In this document: positions 49,747-63,168 of the stretch, one piece after another
How the letters are laid out: every line of letters begins with the position of its first letter
Numbering within the stretch: position 1 is the stretch's first letter
From: an uncultured SAR86 cluster bacterium
GTDB lineage: Bacteria; Pseudomonadota; Gammaproteobacteria; Magnimaribacterales; TMED112
Length of the DNA: 64,000 nt
Direction of reading: 5' to 3'
Assembly: GCA_902563885.1 (NCBI GenBank)
Contig: CACEYZ010000002.1
Span: 90,115-154,114 of the forward strand
Position numbers and translations under genes: made by a program
Notes under the pieces: model-generated
What the model was told of the DNA's origin: nothing
Databases searched by the model: none
What the model saw: the letters and a program-made list of their open reading frames with translations, nothing else

Positions 49747-50178
49747 TTATTCTACTAGATTTAGATAGTTTGATAACCTTTCAGGATTAACAGCAAATGT
49801 CAGCTTTCCAACATTAGCTTTAACCTCATTTAAATTTACTGCTTCTCCTACCTGTATTACTCCAATCATCCCCAAGATTAGATGTGGTGTGCATTGATAA
49901 ACATATACTCCCTCTTCATTTAAGGTAACGCTTATGTTTTCATTGATTTCACCTTTCCATGGACTTGCTCCAGTAGGAATAAGCCCTTCTACAGATTCTG
50001 AATTATGTGCTAAATCAACAGATTTAAAATTGATAGTATCTCCTTTATTTACTTTTAAAAATCCTGGTTCAAAGATCATTGATCCACCATCACCAAAATT
50101 TAGCATTTTCACTTCATGTTCTGCTGCACTTAGACTTGCTGCTAGTGTAATTATTAAGCCGATTAATACTTTCTTCAT
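49747..50178 (-). CDS. pseudoazurin-type blue copper protein
   Basis: 143 residues with a signal peptide (~1-19). The cupredoxin fold starts EHEVKMLNFGDGGSMIFEPG and has FKSVDLAHNSESVEGLIPTG (first His ligand), YVYQCTPHLILGMIGVIQVG (Cys, His, Met ligands) and a C-terminal helical extension, all as in pseudoazurin. It is a periplasmic one-electron carrier, classically feeding denitrification enzymes or oxidases, none of which is in the window. The start overlaps the alternative oxidase stop (ATGA), so the two are coupled. Confidence 0.93.
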   Translation of the reverse strand: MKKVLIGLIITLAASLSAAEHEVKMLNFGDGGSMIFEPGFLKVNKGDTINFKSVDLAHNSESVEGLIPTGASPWKGEINENISVTLNEEGVYVYQCTPHLILGMIGVIQVGEAVNLNEVKANVGKLTFAVNPERLSNYLNLVE

Positions 50179-50783
50179 CCTATCTCCTCATCTGCATATT
50201 TATGATTAACTTCACTATGATGCTCTTCATCTGCCTTAACACATTTAACAAGATCTATTAATCGAGCATTGCTTTTCAAATTGTAGTATTCAATAGCTAT
50301 TTGAGGTGCTTTTACATTTTCAATTTCACCATTTTCGATCATCTTCAAATACTCCGAGTAACTTTTGACTGCTTCATCTTCAAAAAAACCTATCATTCTA
50401 TGGGCTGTTTTGGTGAAGAAAACATACATAAAGAAGTAAAATGCGCCGAACAAAAACTGTGAAAATAGCACTAAACTTCTCTCGAATATATTTGGTTTAG
50501 CAATTTCAATAAAGAACATTAAATGCATTCTTTCATTTTCTGCCTCTGCCAACATTTCTCTTATATGTTTGCCATAGCCCACTTTCATAGATCTTAAGCT
50601 TTTAAAGTGCATCCACATACCTGCGACCATGCCTGGAACACCCGCAATAGTTTCGAGCACTACTGCCCTGTGGCCATATCTTTTTGCAAAAAAAGTATCT
50701 GCTATGAATCTAAAGAAAATGGTCATTGAATAGGCAAACCTATCAGAAAGTGTATGTAGAGAATTATTTTCAAATATATTCAT
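50175..50783 (-). CDS. aox: alternative oxidase (diiron ubiquinol oxidase)
   Basis: 202 residues, the usual bacterial AOX length. All four iron-binding segments are present: LETIAGVPGM, AENERMHLMFF, FFEDEAVKSY and KADEEHHSEVNH, with two hydrophobic stretches for monotopic membrane association (around GVPGMVAGMWM and LFSQFLFGAFYFFMYVFF). It oxidises ubiquinol and reduces oxygen to water without pumping protons. AOX is known in some marine bacteria as well as mitochondria. The gene heads an operon with pseudoazurin, a 48-residue protein and an SDR. Confidence 0.93.
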   Translation of the reverse strand: MNIFENNSLHTLSDRFAYSMTIFFRFIADTFFAKRYGHRAVVLETIAGVPGMVAGMWMHFKSLRSMKVGYGKHIREMLAEAENERMHLMFFIEIAKPNIFERSLVLFSQFLFGAFYFFMYVFFTKTAHRMIGFFEDEAVKSYSEYLKMIENGEIENVKAPQIAIEYYNLKSNARLIDLVKCVKADEEHHSEVNHKYADEEIG

Positions 50784-50876
50784 AATATAAATTCTATTTA
50801 TAAGATATTATATGAATTATTTATACTTAAACAAGGTTTGGGTAAGCAGTTATTGAAGATGTGCCCAGAAAATGCA

Positions 50877-50894
50877 GGAGGAAATAATTCCTCC
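50877..50894 (-). terminator. hairpin terminator after the 101-residue gene
   Basis: GGAGGAA (50877-50883) and TTCCTCC (50888-50894) form a perfect 7-bp stem with a 4-nt loop, six bases after the stop of the minus-strand gene at 50901. On the minus strand it is followed by TGCATTTTC, a weak U-tract. It separates that gene from the AOX operon. Confidence 0.6.
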
Positions 50895-50900
50895 GACATT

Positions 50901-51206
50901 TTATGGATTCTTATTTGTCTCTGGAAAATTAACCAAAGGATTATCGTTTAGAATTGTTGCTTCTGTAGTCTCAACATGTGCTCCTGCTGCAGCTCTAATA
51001 TCTGTAAATTCCTGATCTTCTTTGAATGATTTAAGACCTTCCATGCTCTGATAATGGATAATGGCAAACATACTTGTATCATCATCCTTCTCAGTTCCGG
51101 CAAAGATAATTGTTCCACCGTGTTTTTGAAGACGGTGGCCATTTTCAAGCGCCATTTCCATCCATTTCGCAAATGAATCACATTTTTGTGTAAGTTTTAC
51201 GTACAT
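50901..51206 (-). CDS. small protein, probable alpha/beta-barrel monooxygenase-like fold
   Basis: 101 residues. It starts MYVKLTQKCDSFAKWMEMAL with a good upstream GGAGG (AGGAGGAAATATG on the minus strand). GGTIIFAGTEKDDDTSMFAI and IHYQSMEGLKSFKEDQEFTD suggest the ferredoxin-like dimeric barrel found in ABM/EthD-type proteins. No catalytic residues are recognised. It is a single-gene unit between tRNA-Leu and the AOX operon, closed by a hairpin. Confidence 0.75.
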   Translation of the reverse strand: MYVKLTQKCDSFAKWMEMALENGHRLQKHGGTIIFAGTEKDDDTSMFAIIHYQSMEGLKSFKEDQEFTDIRAAAGAHVETTEATILNDNPLVNFPETNKNP

Positions 51207-51268
51207 ATTTCCTCCTAAAGAAAGAGTAACAAATAATTTGTTAAATTAAATTAAGTTTCTAATAAAAA

Positions 51269-51353
51269 TGGTAGGGATGGAGGGAGTCGAACCCCCACGC
51301 CTTACGGCACTGGAACCTAAATCCAGCGTGTCTGCCAGTTCCACCACATCCCC
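51269..51353 (-). tRNA. tRNA-Leu (anticodon UAG)
   Basis: 85 nt with an encoded CCA. The acceptor GGGGATG pairs with CATCCCT (G-U at the end), discriminator A. The anticodon arm CTGGA-TTTAGGT-TCCAG gives UAG, reading CUN leucine codons. A long variable arm TGCCGTAAGGCG marks a class II tRNA, and the T arm has GGTTCGACTCC. The CCA is followed by TTTTT, a possible terminator tract. It lies between the 71-residue membrane protein and the 101-residue protein, same strand. Confidence 0.96.
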
Positions 51354-51368
51354 AGCTGAAACGTTATT

Positions 51369-51584
51369 TTATATGACAAAAGCTAGGATTAAACCTAAAA
51401 CAGCAAAAATTAACCACATAATTGCTTCCTTTTGGCTTCCTTTTTTAAAAGCCATATATGAGAGAATCCAAAAAATAACAGGTGAAACAAGTAAAAATGC
51501 TTTACCGATTAATATTACAGCTGGAACTAAACAAACAATTAAGAAAACTTTGTAAAAAGTCTCATTTAGAATCTTATCCATCAT
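51369..51584 (-). CDS. two-helix small membrane protein
   Basis: 71 residues with two hydrophobic helices: FLIVCLVPAVILIGKAFLLV running into FWILSYMAF, and IMWLIFAVLGLILAFVI. A basic KKGSQKEA loop joins them. The ATG at 51584 follows the TAA of the alkylsulfatase-like gene with no gap, so it is likely translated by coupling. I do not recognise a family. Confidence 0.65.
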   Translation of the reverse strand: MMDKILNETFYKVFLIVCLVPAVILIGKAFLLVSPVIFWILSYMAFKKGSQKEAIMWLIFAVLGLILAFVI

Positions 51585-53294
51585 TTAATTTCTGAACCTT
51601 GCAACAAATCCTAGAAAGCCTGCTTTATTTTCTCCTGTTGCTAAGTTGCTAGACAACAAAATATCTACAACAGGATTTAATTTTTGTGTTAAAAGTTTTT
51701 TAAACGTCAGCGATTCCATCTCAATATCTATATCATTTAGAGTTTCAACTATTTTATAGGTAAGCACTGAATTATGTAATCTTAGTTCCCAAATCTCATT
51801 TAGGTCATTAAATTTAATTTTCACAGTTTCACTTAGCTCCTCGGTGTCCTTTGGATCAAGACGTATAGCCATAATATCTAAAAACATTAAAATACTAAGT
51901 TCGCGAAGCATCTTATCTGTAATGCTTGATTCAGCAGTCACAAATCCTTTACTTGTCTCTATATCAGATATTGCCGCATATTCACTAAGATAGTAGCTTT
52001 TTGCATTAGGGTTATAAGCCTCTTCTCCCAAGATTCTAAGAGTTTCCGCTCTAAAATTTCTTACCTCTATATTTTCCTCAAAAAATAAATCAGTTAAAAA
52101 AAGCGTCCATTGATAATCTTTTTTCTCAAAAGAACCTTTAATTTCTTCAAGTAATTTTTCATCAGAAATTAGCCCTCTAAGCCTTGATGAAAATTCTTTT
52201 TTTTCCAAAGGATGTAAATTAGAAGGATTACCGTCAAACCATCCAAAATAGCCATTAAATAGATTTCTTGAACTCCACTCTACCGAGCCATATAGTTCAA
52301 ATAAATAAGGGTTTTCTCTTAAGCTTTTTGGCAATTTAATTGATTGCGCAACATCTATTGGGTTGCCTCCAAGATTAAGTTTACGCATGGTCTGATCATG
52401 CACATACTTAATTGCATCTCTATAGTTTTTAAGAATTTCGAGAATATTTTCTTTACCTATTATGGGGACGCCGTGACTTGGCACTAAAACTTCTGGCTCA
52501 AGTGCAATCATTTTTTCTATGCTTTGATACCAAGATCTAAAACTTCTAAAAGACGTGCCTCTGATTGTATAAATATTTGGAAATGCTTTGTAGATATTAT
52601 CTCCAGAAAACAATGTCTTCATTTCTTCAATCCAAACAAAAATTTGATCATCCGTTTCTCCAGGTGCATGAAAGAAATCTACTTTTAGACCACCTACTTC
52701 TTCAGAGTGTGTTTTATCAAATACTATATCTGGTTTCAGATAGCCTGATGTGTCAACTCCTGCCTCAAGCTTTATTCCAATTCCATCTGAAAAGTTTTTA
52801 TCTTTCAAAATTAAACCAAACATCTTTTGTGATCTTTCGCCGATTAATGTTCTTTTAATACCCATAAAATTTTCAAACTCTGCCTCAAGATCTCTATGAC
52901 CAATAACGCCATTGATTTGGAAATTTTCCTTGAAAGCTCCAGCTCCTAAAGTATGGTCAGCATGGAAGTGGGTATAAGCAATTTTAATTTCTTTGTTAGG
53001 ATTTAAATTACCCATATCTTTTATCACTCTATTAGCTGTTTCTATTCCTCCCATAGTGTCGATTATCAGACTTTCACCATCACCAACAACTAGAATGCTG
53101 TTCGCCAATCCATAGCCCACAGCAACATGCAGATTAGGTAATGGAGAATAAATTTTTTCCTGAAAATCTTCACTGAGAAGTGAAAGATCTTCATTATTTT
53201 CACCTCTTGAAACAGATGAAATGTCTCTTTTTTCTTCTTCATTTGAACAAGACAACAGCACTAATAAGATTAGTAAAATCCTTAAATTTTGCAT
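51585..53294 (-). CDS. alkylsulfatase-family (SdsA1/BDS1-like) lipoprotein
   Basis: 569 residues. A lipoprotein signal ends LLSC. The metallo-beta-lactamase domain has GDGESLIIDTMGGIETANRV, the zinc motif THFHADHTLGAGAF and FFHAPGETDDQIFVW. Residues ~330-460 carry the alkylsulfatase dimerisation signatures GYFGWFDGNPSNLHPL, SFEKKDYQWTLFLTDLFF and ILGEEAYNPNAKSYYLSEYA, and the last ~110 residues resemble the SCP-2-like end (LRLHNSVLTYKIVE). Linear alkyl sulfate esters are the known substrates of the family. Unlike SdsA1, this one appears membrane-anchored. Confidence 0.85.
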   Translation of the reverse strand: MQNLRILLILLVLLSCSNEEEKRDISSVSRGENNEDLSLLSEDFQEKIYSPLPNLHVAVGYGLANSILVVGDGESLIIDTMGGIETANRVIKDMGNLNPNKEIKIAYTHFHADHTLGAGAFKENFQINGVIGHRDLEAEFENFMGIKRTLIGERSQKMFGLILKDKNFSDGIGIKLEAGVDTSGYLKPDIVFDKTHSEEVGGLKVDFFHAPGETDDQIFVWIEEMKTLFSGDNIYKAFPNIYTIRGTSFRSFRSWYQSIEKMIALEPEVLVPSHGVPIIGKENILEILKNYRDAIKYVHDQTMRKLNLGGNPIDVAQSIKLPKSLRENPYLFELYGSVEWSSRNLFNGYFGWFDGNPSNLHPLEKKEFSSRLRGLISDEKLLEEIKGSFEKKDYQWTLFLTDLFFEENIEVRNFRAETLRILGEEAYNPNAKSYYLSEYAAISDIETSKGFVTAESSITDKMLRELSILMFLDIMAIRLDPKDTEELSETVKIKFNDLNEIWELRLHNSVLTYKIVETLNDIDIEMESLTFKKLLTQKLNPVVDILLSSNLATGENKAGFLGFVARFRN

Positions 53295-53350
53295 ATGGGT
53301 ATTTTAGTCTATATCTTTCTGTTTATCTCAAATTTAATTAGACTCAAGTC

Positions 53351-53932
53351 ATGGATATGAATAAAAAAGAGGAACTGCTTGAAAGAGCAAATTTTATTCT
53401 GCAAGATGGTGTAAAAAATCGTGATTCACTTTTTCATACTCTTGTACTAAGTTCTTTGTGCGATGGAGAAATCGAATCCCGAGTCATGGTTTTAAGAGAA
53501 TTCAACGAAAAAAAAAGAATCTTAAGATTCCATTCTGACTTCAGATCAAACAAGATTAAAGAGTTAGAAAAAGATAATAAAACAACTGTTATTGGTTATG
53601 ATCCCAATCTTAAAGTACAAATAAGACTTATTGGAGAAACAAAAATAAATTATCAAAATGAAGATACACAGAAAAGTTGGGAATCCTCTCAAGCAATTTC
53701 AAAAAAATGTTATTCCGTGAAAGAAGGCTCAAGTGCAAAAATTGAAAATCCAAAAGATGTAGATTTTGATATCAAATCAATAAATGTTGAAGATGGGTAT
53801 GAGAATTTTTGTACATTAAATTTCAACTACAATATTCTTGAATTCCTTTACTTACAGAGAAGTGGACATAGGAGATGTAGGTTTTCTTGGAATGCTATGG
53901 ATGAAGTTAAGAGTGTCTGGCTTGTACCCTAA
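53351..53932 (+). CDS. pyridoxamine 5'-phosphate oxidase-like FMN protein
   Basis: 193 residues. RDSLFHTLVLSSLCDGEIES, RVMVLREFNEKKRILRFHSD and FRSNKIKELEKDNKTTVIGY form the split-barrel FMN domain of the Alr4036/PNPOx-like group; the C-terminal YLQRSGHRRCRFSW resembles the dimer-closing PNPOx tail. True PdxH residues cannot be confirmed, so a general FMN-dependent oxidoreductase is the safer call. It diverges from the alkylsulfatase-like gene and shares CTAA with the convergent DUF4136 gene. Confidence 0.8.
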   Translation: MDMNKKEELLERANFILQDGVKNRDSLFHTLVLSSLCDGEIESRVMVLREFNEKKRILRFHSDFRSNKIKELEKDNKTTVIGYDPNLKVQIRLIGETKINYQNEDTQKSWESSQAISKKCYSVKEGSSAKIENPKDVDFDIKSINVEDGYENFCTLNFNYNILEFLYLQRSGHRRCRFSWNAMDEVKSVWLVP

Positions 53933-54450
53933 CTGTTGAGCAGTTCAAGCATAAAGCTATCTATATATTTGCTCACTTCTTCTTCAGAAAGTCTTAATTC
54001 ATTTCTTACGTTTTTTATCGGCCTTATACCAGTCCAAAGAGTTTTTCCAGTTTCGACAGAATAAGCTGTGACTCTTAGGAATGATCTATCAAGATCGTTG
54101 TAGAAATCATTATAGAAGGGATCATAATATGGATAGTAAGCTCCTCTTCTTGCGTAAAACCTTGAGCTTCTAAAAGTATCTTCATCAATAGAAAGAGAGA
54201 TTTTAAAAGCAATTTCAGCTTCTTTGCTCAAAGACAATCCTAAAGCTTGCAACTCATCTGATAGCTCTACTTCTAAAAGCTCAGATGTAAATGGACTTAC
54301 TCTTACATCATCTGATTGAGCAAAAGCTGATACTTGGAATGTGCTGTAATCTTGTATGTCAAAATCACTTAACCTTTCAGTGCTTACAGGGTTTGAACTA
54401 CATCCACCTAGTGTGGCTAAAAATATAATTGTTAAAATTTTTCTCAACAT
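53929..54450 (-). CDS. DUF4136 lipoprotein
   Basis: 173 residues. A lipoprotein signal ends LGGC. DFDIQDYSTFQVSAFAQSD and LSDELQALGLSLSKEAEIAF, plus the Tyr/Asp-rich RRGAYYPYYDPFYNDFYND and DRSFLRVTAYSVETGKTLWT, match the DUF4136 pattern, in which an aromatic, low-complexity segment sits between beta strands. It is likely an envelope lipoprotein of unknown role. It diverges from the M16 protease gene. Confidence 0.82.
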   Translation of the reverse strand: MLRKILTIIFLATLGGCSSNPVSTERLSDFDIQDYSTFQVSAFAQSDDVRVSPFTSELLEVELSDELQALGLSLSKEAEIAFKISLSIDEDTFRSSRFYARRGAYYPYYDPFYNDFYNDLDRSFLRVTAYSVETGKTLWTGIRPIKNVRNELRLSEEEVSKYIDSFMLELLNS

Positions 54451-54502
54451 ACTTTATTTATGACTCATAATATATATATTAGTTCCCTGAAAGAAATTCA
54501 AG

Positions 54503-57381
54503 ATGAGTGGTTTTAAACTTTTAGATAAAAAACAAAATAAATCTCTAGGATTTGAGGCAGAAAGATATTTGCTTGATGATTACGGCTCTGAACACATTCA
54601 CCTTAAAAATGATTCAAAAGAACTGGTTTTCATGGTTATGTTTCGTACAATCCCTGAAAATTCAACAGGTGTAGCTCATATCCTTGAGCACACAACACTA
54701 TGTGGTTCTAAAAAATTTAAGGTACGAGATCCCTTTTTCATGATGCTCAGAAGGTCAATGAGCACTTTTATGAACGCATTTACATCCAGTGACTGGACTG
54801 CATATCCTTTTGCTACTCAAAATAAAAAAGATTTTTACAATCTTCTGGATGTTTACCTTGATGCAGCTTATTTCCCTGTTCTTGAAGAAGAAGATTTCAA
54901 ACAGGAAGGACATAGACTTGAATTTTCAAAGCTAGATAAAAGTAGCTCTGACCTGGAATATAAAGGGGTTGTGTTCAATGAAATGAAGGGCTCAATGAGC
55001 AATATTTCAAGTGTGACATGGCAGGCTTTAACAAAAAATTTGTTTCCAGATCTGACTTACAGACACAATAGTGGTGGAGAGCCAAAAGAGATAATTGAAT
55101 TAACTCATGACTATCTCAAGAATTTTCATAGTAAGTTTTATCATCCGTCTAATGCTACTTATTTCACATGGGGAGACATTGATGCAAAAGAAATTCAAAA
55201 ATTTATAACAGATAAATTAAAAAATAAATTTGAAAATATCTCACAAGATAAAATCGAAATAGTAGAGCCTCAAAAGTCGTTTGTAAAAAGTGTAAATGCT
55301 GAAGAAGCCTTCAATCCAGTATCAAAAGAGCAAAGTAGCCATCAAAATTATTGTGCATGGGTCTTGGGTGAAAGTTCCAATATAGACGAACTGCTAGAAT
55401 CTCATCTTGTTGCACTTCTTTTACTTGGAAATTCTGCAACGCCCCTTTACAAAGCATTAGAGTCGAATGATATAGGGAAATCACCTGCTCAGATTCTAGG
55501 CTTAGAAGATAGCATGAGACATTTAATGTTCATATGCGGTATTGAAGGAAGTGAAGAAAACTCCCAATCAAAATTTAATGCACTGATTGATAAAACTTTT
55601 GCAGATATAGTCAAGAATGGCTTCAAGGATGAGCAAATTGATGCGGCCCTTTACCAATTAGAGCTAAACAGAAGAGAAATTTCTGCAGGATCATTGCCTT
55701 ATGGATTACAAATTCTTCTTTCGCTTGCACCTGGTTCTCTGTACAAATCAGATCCACTTATCCTTTCAAATGTTGATGAAGCTCTAAAAAGACTCAAAGA
55801 GAATGCTAAGAAGAAGAATTACTTACAAAACATCGTCAAAAGAAACTTCGTAGATAATCAGCATCGTGTGAATCTTGAAATGGTTCCCGATCTTGAGCTC
55901 ATAAATAAGAAAGAATCTGAACTAAGAAAAATTCTTGATAACTTGAAAGCATCAATGAGCAGCAAGGAAAAACTAGACCTTGTAAATGAATCAAAAATCC
56001 TTGCAGATAGACAAAACGCAAAACCAAATAAAGATGTATTGCCAAAACTTGAACTATCAGATGTACCAAAAAATTTAACTTATCCTAAATCAAAGAAACT
56101 GGTTACTTTTGGATACTCTCCTACATTCTATGAACAACCAACTAACGGACTTACATACCAATCAATTACTAGAGATGTGAATATTGAGGGACTTGATCAA
56201 GTTGGTGATTTAATGATCTTATCCTCACTTCTAGGAAGAATTGACACAAAAAATAAGGACTACTTAAAACTTCAGGAAGCAACTTCAAAAATATCAGGCG
56301 GAATAAATGCGTCTTCGCATTTTTATCTTGATAAGAACGAGGAGATAAAAGGCAAACTTTCTCTTTCTTCTAAATCATTACCAGAGAACTCGCTTGAAGT
56401 AACAAAATTGATGTTTGAGATTCTTAATGAAACAAAATTTGATAACGATAAGAGAATTAAAGAATTAGTTTTTCAAAATTTTATGGGCCTTCAGCAAACA
56501 ATTGTTGAAAATGGACATAGATTTGCGATGTTAGCAGCATCCTCAAGTCACAATAAATTATCTCTCATGCAAGAATTAAGCTCAGGGCTTAGTTCTCTTT
56601 ATAAATTTGCACCTTTTGTTTCAAATAATGAGGAAATGCTTAAAGCTGAACTTGAAAAACAAGTTAAGTTTTTCGACGCAAACAAGAACTCTGCAAATGA
56701 ATTGATGTTTGTATCAAATGTTCTACTAACTAAAGATGAAGTAAAAGATATCAGATCATTAGATTTCAAAATGGAGGGAGATTCAAAAGTGGAACTTCCA
56801 TTTAAACAAGAATTTCACAAAATTGCGATGCCTATTAATACACAAGTAAATTTCTCAGCGTTATCGATGGATGCACCGATTTATGATCCAAAGGAATCTG
56901 CAAAGTATCTTCTTTTATCCAGCCTTTTAAGAAATGAGTATCTTCATAAAAGAGTAAGAGAACAAGGAGGAGCATATGGTGGTGGAGCAGCATATGATCC
57001 TTTCTCTGGAACATTTAAAATGTTTTCATACAGAGATCCTCGCTTCATAGACACAATTCAAGATTTTGAAGATTCATTAGAATGGGCTTTAAAAGGTGAT
57101 TTCAGTGAAGAAATTCTTTTAGAGGCAAAGCTTTCAGTCTTATCAGATATCGATAAACCTTCCTCTCCAGCAGGTGAAGCTTTTAAGGATTACAGATTAA
57201 ATCTTGAAGGGAAGTCCCAAAAGGATAGATCTGCATATAGAAATAATATTTTAGAAATCAAAACAGATGAAATTGTAGAGGCTGCAAAAAATCTAAAGGA
57301 CAGAAAAAAATCAATTTTCTCTATCATTAACCCTAATTTTGAAAAAACTGCTCAAGATAACGGTTTTCAAATTAGAAAAAT

Positions 57382-57385
<4 letters not shown>
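54503..57385 (+). CDS. M16C-family (PreP-like) zinc peptidase
   Basis: 960 residues in the usual four-domain clam shape. The inverted zinc motif is in VAHILEHTTLCGSKKFKVRD (H-x-x-E-H), with the third ligand Glu about 75 residues later near GVVFNEMKGSMS. FMNAFTSSDWTAYPFATQNK and the second-half REQGGAYGGGAAYDPFSGTF substrate-binding segment are typical of presequence-protease-like M16C enzymes. No signal peptide is seen, so it probably degrades peptides in the cytoplasm. It shares CTAG with the convergent transglycosylase-like gene. Confidence 0.92.
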
Positions 57386-60590
<3,205 letters not shown>

Positions 60591-60594
<4 letters not shown>

Positions 60595-62795
60595 GATTGT
60601 GCAAGCTCCATTGCCTGTTCTACGTCCACAGAAACAACTTTTGAAACTCCTAAATCTCTCATAGTCACTCCAAGGAGATGAGAGCTTTTTTCCATTGATA
60701 TTTTATTATGTGTTACAAAAATAAATTGAACCTTAGAAGACATTTCAGACACTAAATTAATAAACCTTACAGTGTTTTCATCATCTAATGGGGCATCGAC
60801 CTCATCAAGCAAACAAAATGGAGCAGGATTTATAGAAAACAATGAAAAAACTAAAGCAAGAGCTGTTAATGCCTTTTCACCACCTGATAACTGAGATAGT
60901 TTTGTGTTCTTTTTTCCAGGTAATCTAGCCATTAAGATTAGTCCAGAGTCTTCGGAACTATCAACAGGATTTAATTTACAAAATCCACCATCAAAAAGTT
61001 TTGGAAAAATTTCCTCTAAAAACTTATTAGTTGAATTTAAGCAATCATTGAAAGACTTATTAGATTCTCTATCTATCTTTTTAATTGCCTCGTCTAGTTT
61101 TGATAATGATTCAACTAATTCCTCAATCTGACTTGTTAAAACCTCTTTTCTTTGCTTTTCCGCTTCTAGTGTTTCAGGAGCTGCAAAATTGATAGGCCCT
61201 AGATTCATAATTTTCTGTTGCAGCTTTTCTAATTCAACACTTATGTCTTCTTCTTCTCCTTGAATATCTTTCACATCCTTAAAGGTATTAAGTTTCTCAG
61301 TTTTTTCCTTGATTTCGTTTTCTAAACTTCTTTTATTAACCTCTTCTTCGTTTCTTTTTTGTGATATTGCTTCTTTCTGTGTTTCAAGTCTTGTGATTTC
61401 TGCCTCAAATTTTCTGACTTCTTCGTTTAAGTTATCTTGATTTGTTCTAAGAGTAGTAATTTTTCCTTCTTGCTCTTTTCTATTTTCCACAAGATCAGAT
61501 AGTCCAGATTTTTCATTTTTAAGGTCTTTTTTTATGTCTTCAATTTCTTTGATGATTGCTTTGTTTCTATTAACAAATTGCTCTTTAAGGGAGTTTATAG
61601 TTTCTGAATTATCAGAGCCCTTCCCTTTTCCAAAATCAAAACCTTTTTTCCAAAATTTAATTAATGACTGTTTCAAAATTTCGAATACGCTTTCATCAAT
61701 CTTTCCTTGAAACTTTTTGATTTCATTAGAAACTTCACTTTCTATTACTTCTTCAACATCAGATTCAGCAGATGATGTTTCGACAGCTCCACCATCATCA
61801 CTCAAATCAGCTAAATTCTTTTTATTTTTTTCTTGTTCAAGCTCTAATTCAGAAATTCTTATATTCGAAGATTTTTCTTTCTCCTCTATCAATGAAATCT
61901 TTGCACCAAGTTCAAAAAATACTCTCTGCTGATCCTCTAAATCTTTTAGACCCTCCATTAGCTTTGTTTTACTCACATCTCTTTTTGAAGTAAAAGCTAA
62001 TCTTTCCCCATCAAGTTTTTCTATTCCATCTTCAGTACTTTTATTTTCTTTCTCAGCAGATTTAAGCTGATCTGTTAATGTATTGATTTCAGAGTTAATT
62101 AAAAATTTTGAAAGTTCTTTCTCTTTCTCTCTAAGTTTTTTGTATTTAGTAGTTAAATTTGCTTCTGCATTAAGTCTCCTTATAGACCTTTTTACTTCAT
62201 CCTCAAGATCTTTGAGCCTATCAATATTTTCTGAAGTTCTTTTAATTCTTGATTCAGTTTCTCTTTTTCTCTCTTTGTATTTTGTTATTCCAGCGGCTTC
62301 TTCTACATAACTTCTTAGCTCCTCTGGCTTTGCACTAACTAGACTAGATATTATTCCTTGCTCAATAATGGCATAACTATTAGCACCTAACCCTGTCCCA
62401 AGGAATAAATCTTGAACATCTCTTCTTCTTGCTGAAGCATTATTTATAAAATAAGTTGATTGTCCATCTCTTCCCATTTCTCTTTTAACACTTACTTCAT
62501 CAAATTTGAGATATTCTCCGCCCAAAAAATTTTCAGAATTATCAAAAAAGAGTTCAACAGAGCAATGGCTTACCGGCTTTCTATTATCTGAGCCATTAAA
62601 AATGACGTCTTGAAGACTTTCACTACGAAGACTTTTCGCTGACAGCTCTCCTTTAACCCATTTGATTGCATCAATTATGTTTGACTTTCCACAACCATTT
62701 GGACCAACAATGCCACACATTATTCCAGGGAAGTCTACTTGAATCGGATCAACGAAACTTTTAAATCCAGAGAGTTTTAAGCTTTTAAGTCTCAT
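60591..62795 (-). CDS. smc: short hinge-less SMC chromosome-segregation ATPase
   Basis: 734 residues; bacterial SMC is usually ~1150-1200. Both head halves are intact: Walker A GPNGCGKSNI (31-40), YAIIEQGIISSLVSAKPEEL with EEAAGITKYKERK, signature SQLSGGEKALTALALVFSL (634-652) and Walker B FCLLDEVDAPLDDENT (660-675). Coiled coils run ~165-330 and ~405-590, about half the normal arm. Between them is a Ser/Asp/Glu-rich stretch (331-360) and a helical segment with FEILKQSLIKFWKKGFDFGK (371-390); no SMC hinge domain is recognisable. The reading frame is unbroken. It overlaps ccmH by 11 bp. Confidence 0.9.
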
Positions 62796-63168
62796 TTCGT
62801 TTTTTTATAGTATAGATGGTTACAAGGCCAATAGACAGAATTAAAACAATTAATGGAAGATAAATGAGCAAATTATTTTTACCAATTTCTTCATTCAAAA
62901 TAATATAATTTCCGTACCTTTCTCTCATCAGATCATAGATTTCTTTATCTGACTTCCCATTACTAATCAAATATGAAATTTCTTTTTTAAGATCTTTGGA
63001 AATTGGAGCATTTGAACTATTTATATTTCCATAATCACATTTAGGACATCTTATGTTTTCCGAAATTTTATCAAGACGTAAAATTTCTTCTTCTGTTAAA
63101 TTGGAATAAAGTTTTTCAGCAAAAATAAGACTTGAACTAAGAAGAATTAAACTAAAAAAAACTTTCAA
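62785..63168 (-). CDS. ccmH: cytochrome c maturation protein CcmH
   Basis: 127 residues with a signal peptide (~1-17). The motif IRCPKCDYGNINSSNAPISK contains the reactive C-x-x-C of CcmH (usual form LRCPxCQ). RYGNYIILNEEIGKNNLLIY and a single membrane helix with a short cytoplasmic tail follow. It reduces apocytochrome c cysteines for heme attachment at the periplasmic face. It overlaps ccmG by 17 bp and smc by 11 bp. Only the short CcmH/NrfF-type domain is present; the TPR part (CcmI) is absent here. Confidence 0.9.
   Translation of the reverse strand: MKVFFSLILLSSSLIFAEKLYSNLTEEEILRLDKISENIRCPKCDYGNINSSNAPISKDLKKEISYLISNGKSDKEIYDLMRERYGNYIILNEEIGKNNLLIYLPLIVLILSIGLVTIYTIKKRNET

Noticed and set aside
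51268..51555. Plus-strand frame of 95 codons across tRNA-Leu
   Set aside because: Its N-terminal third is the antisense of the tRNA and the rest is antisense to the small membrane-protein gene; no protein-like pattern.
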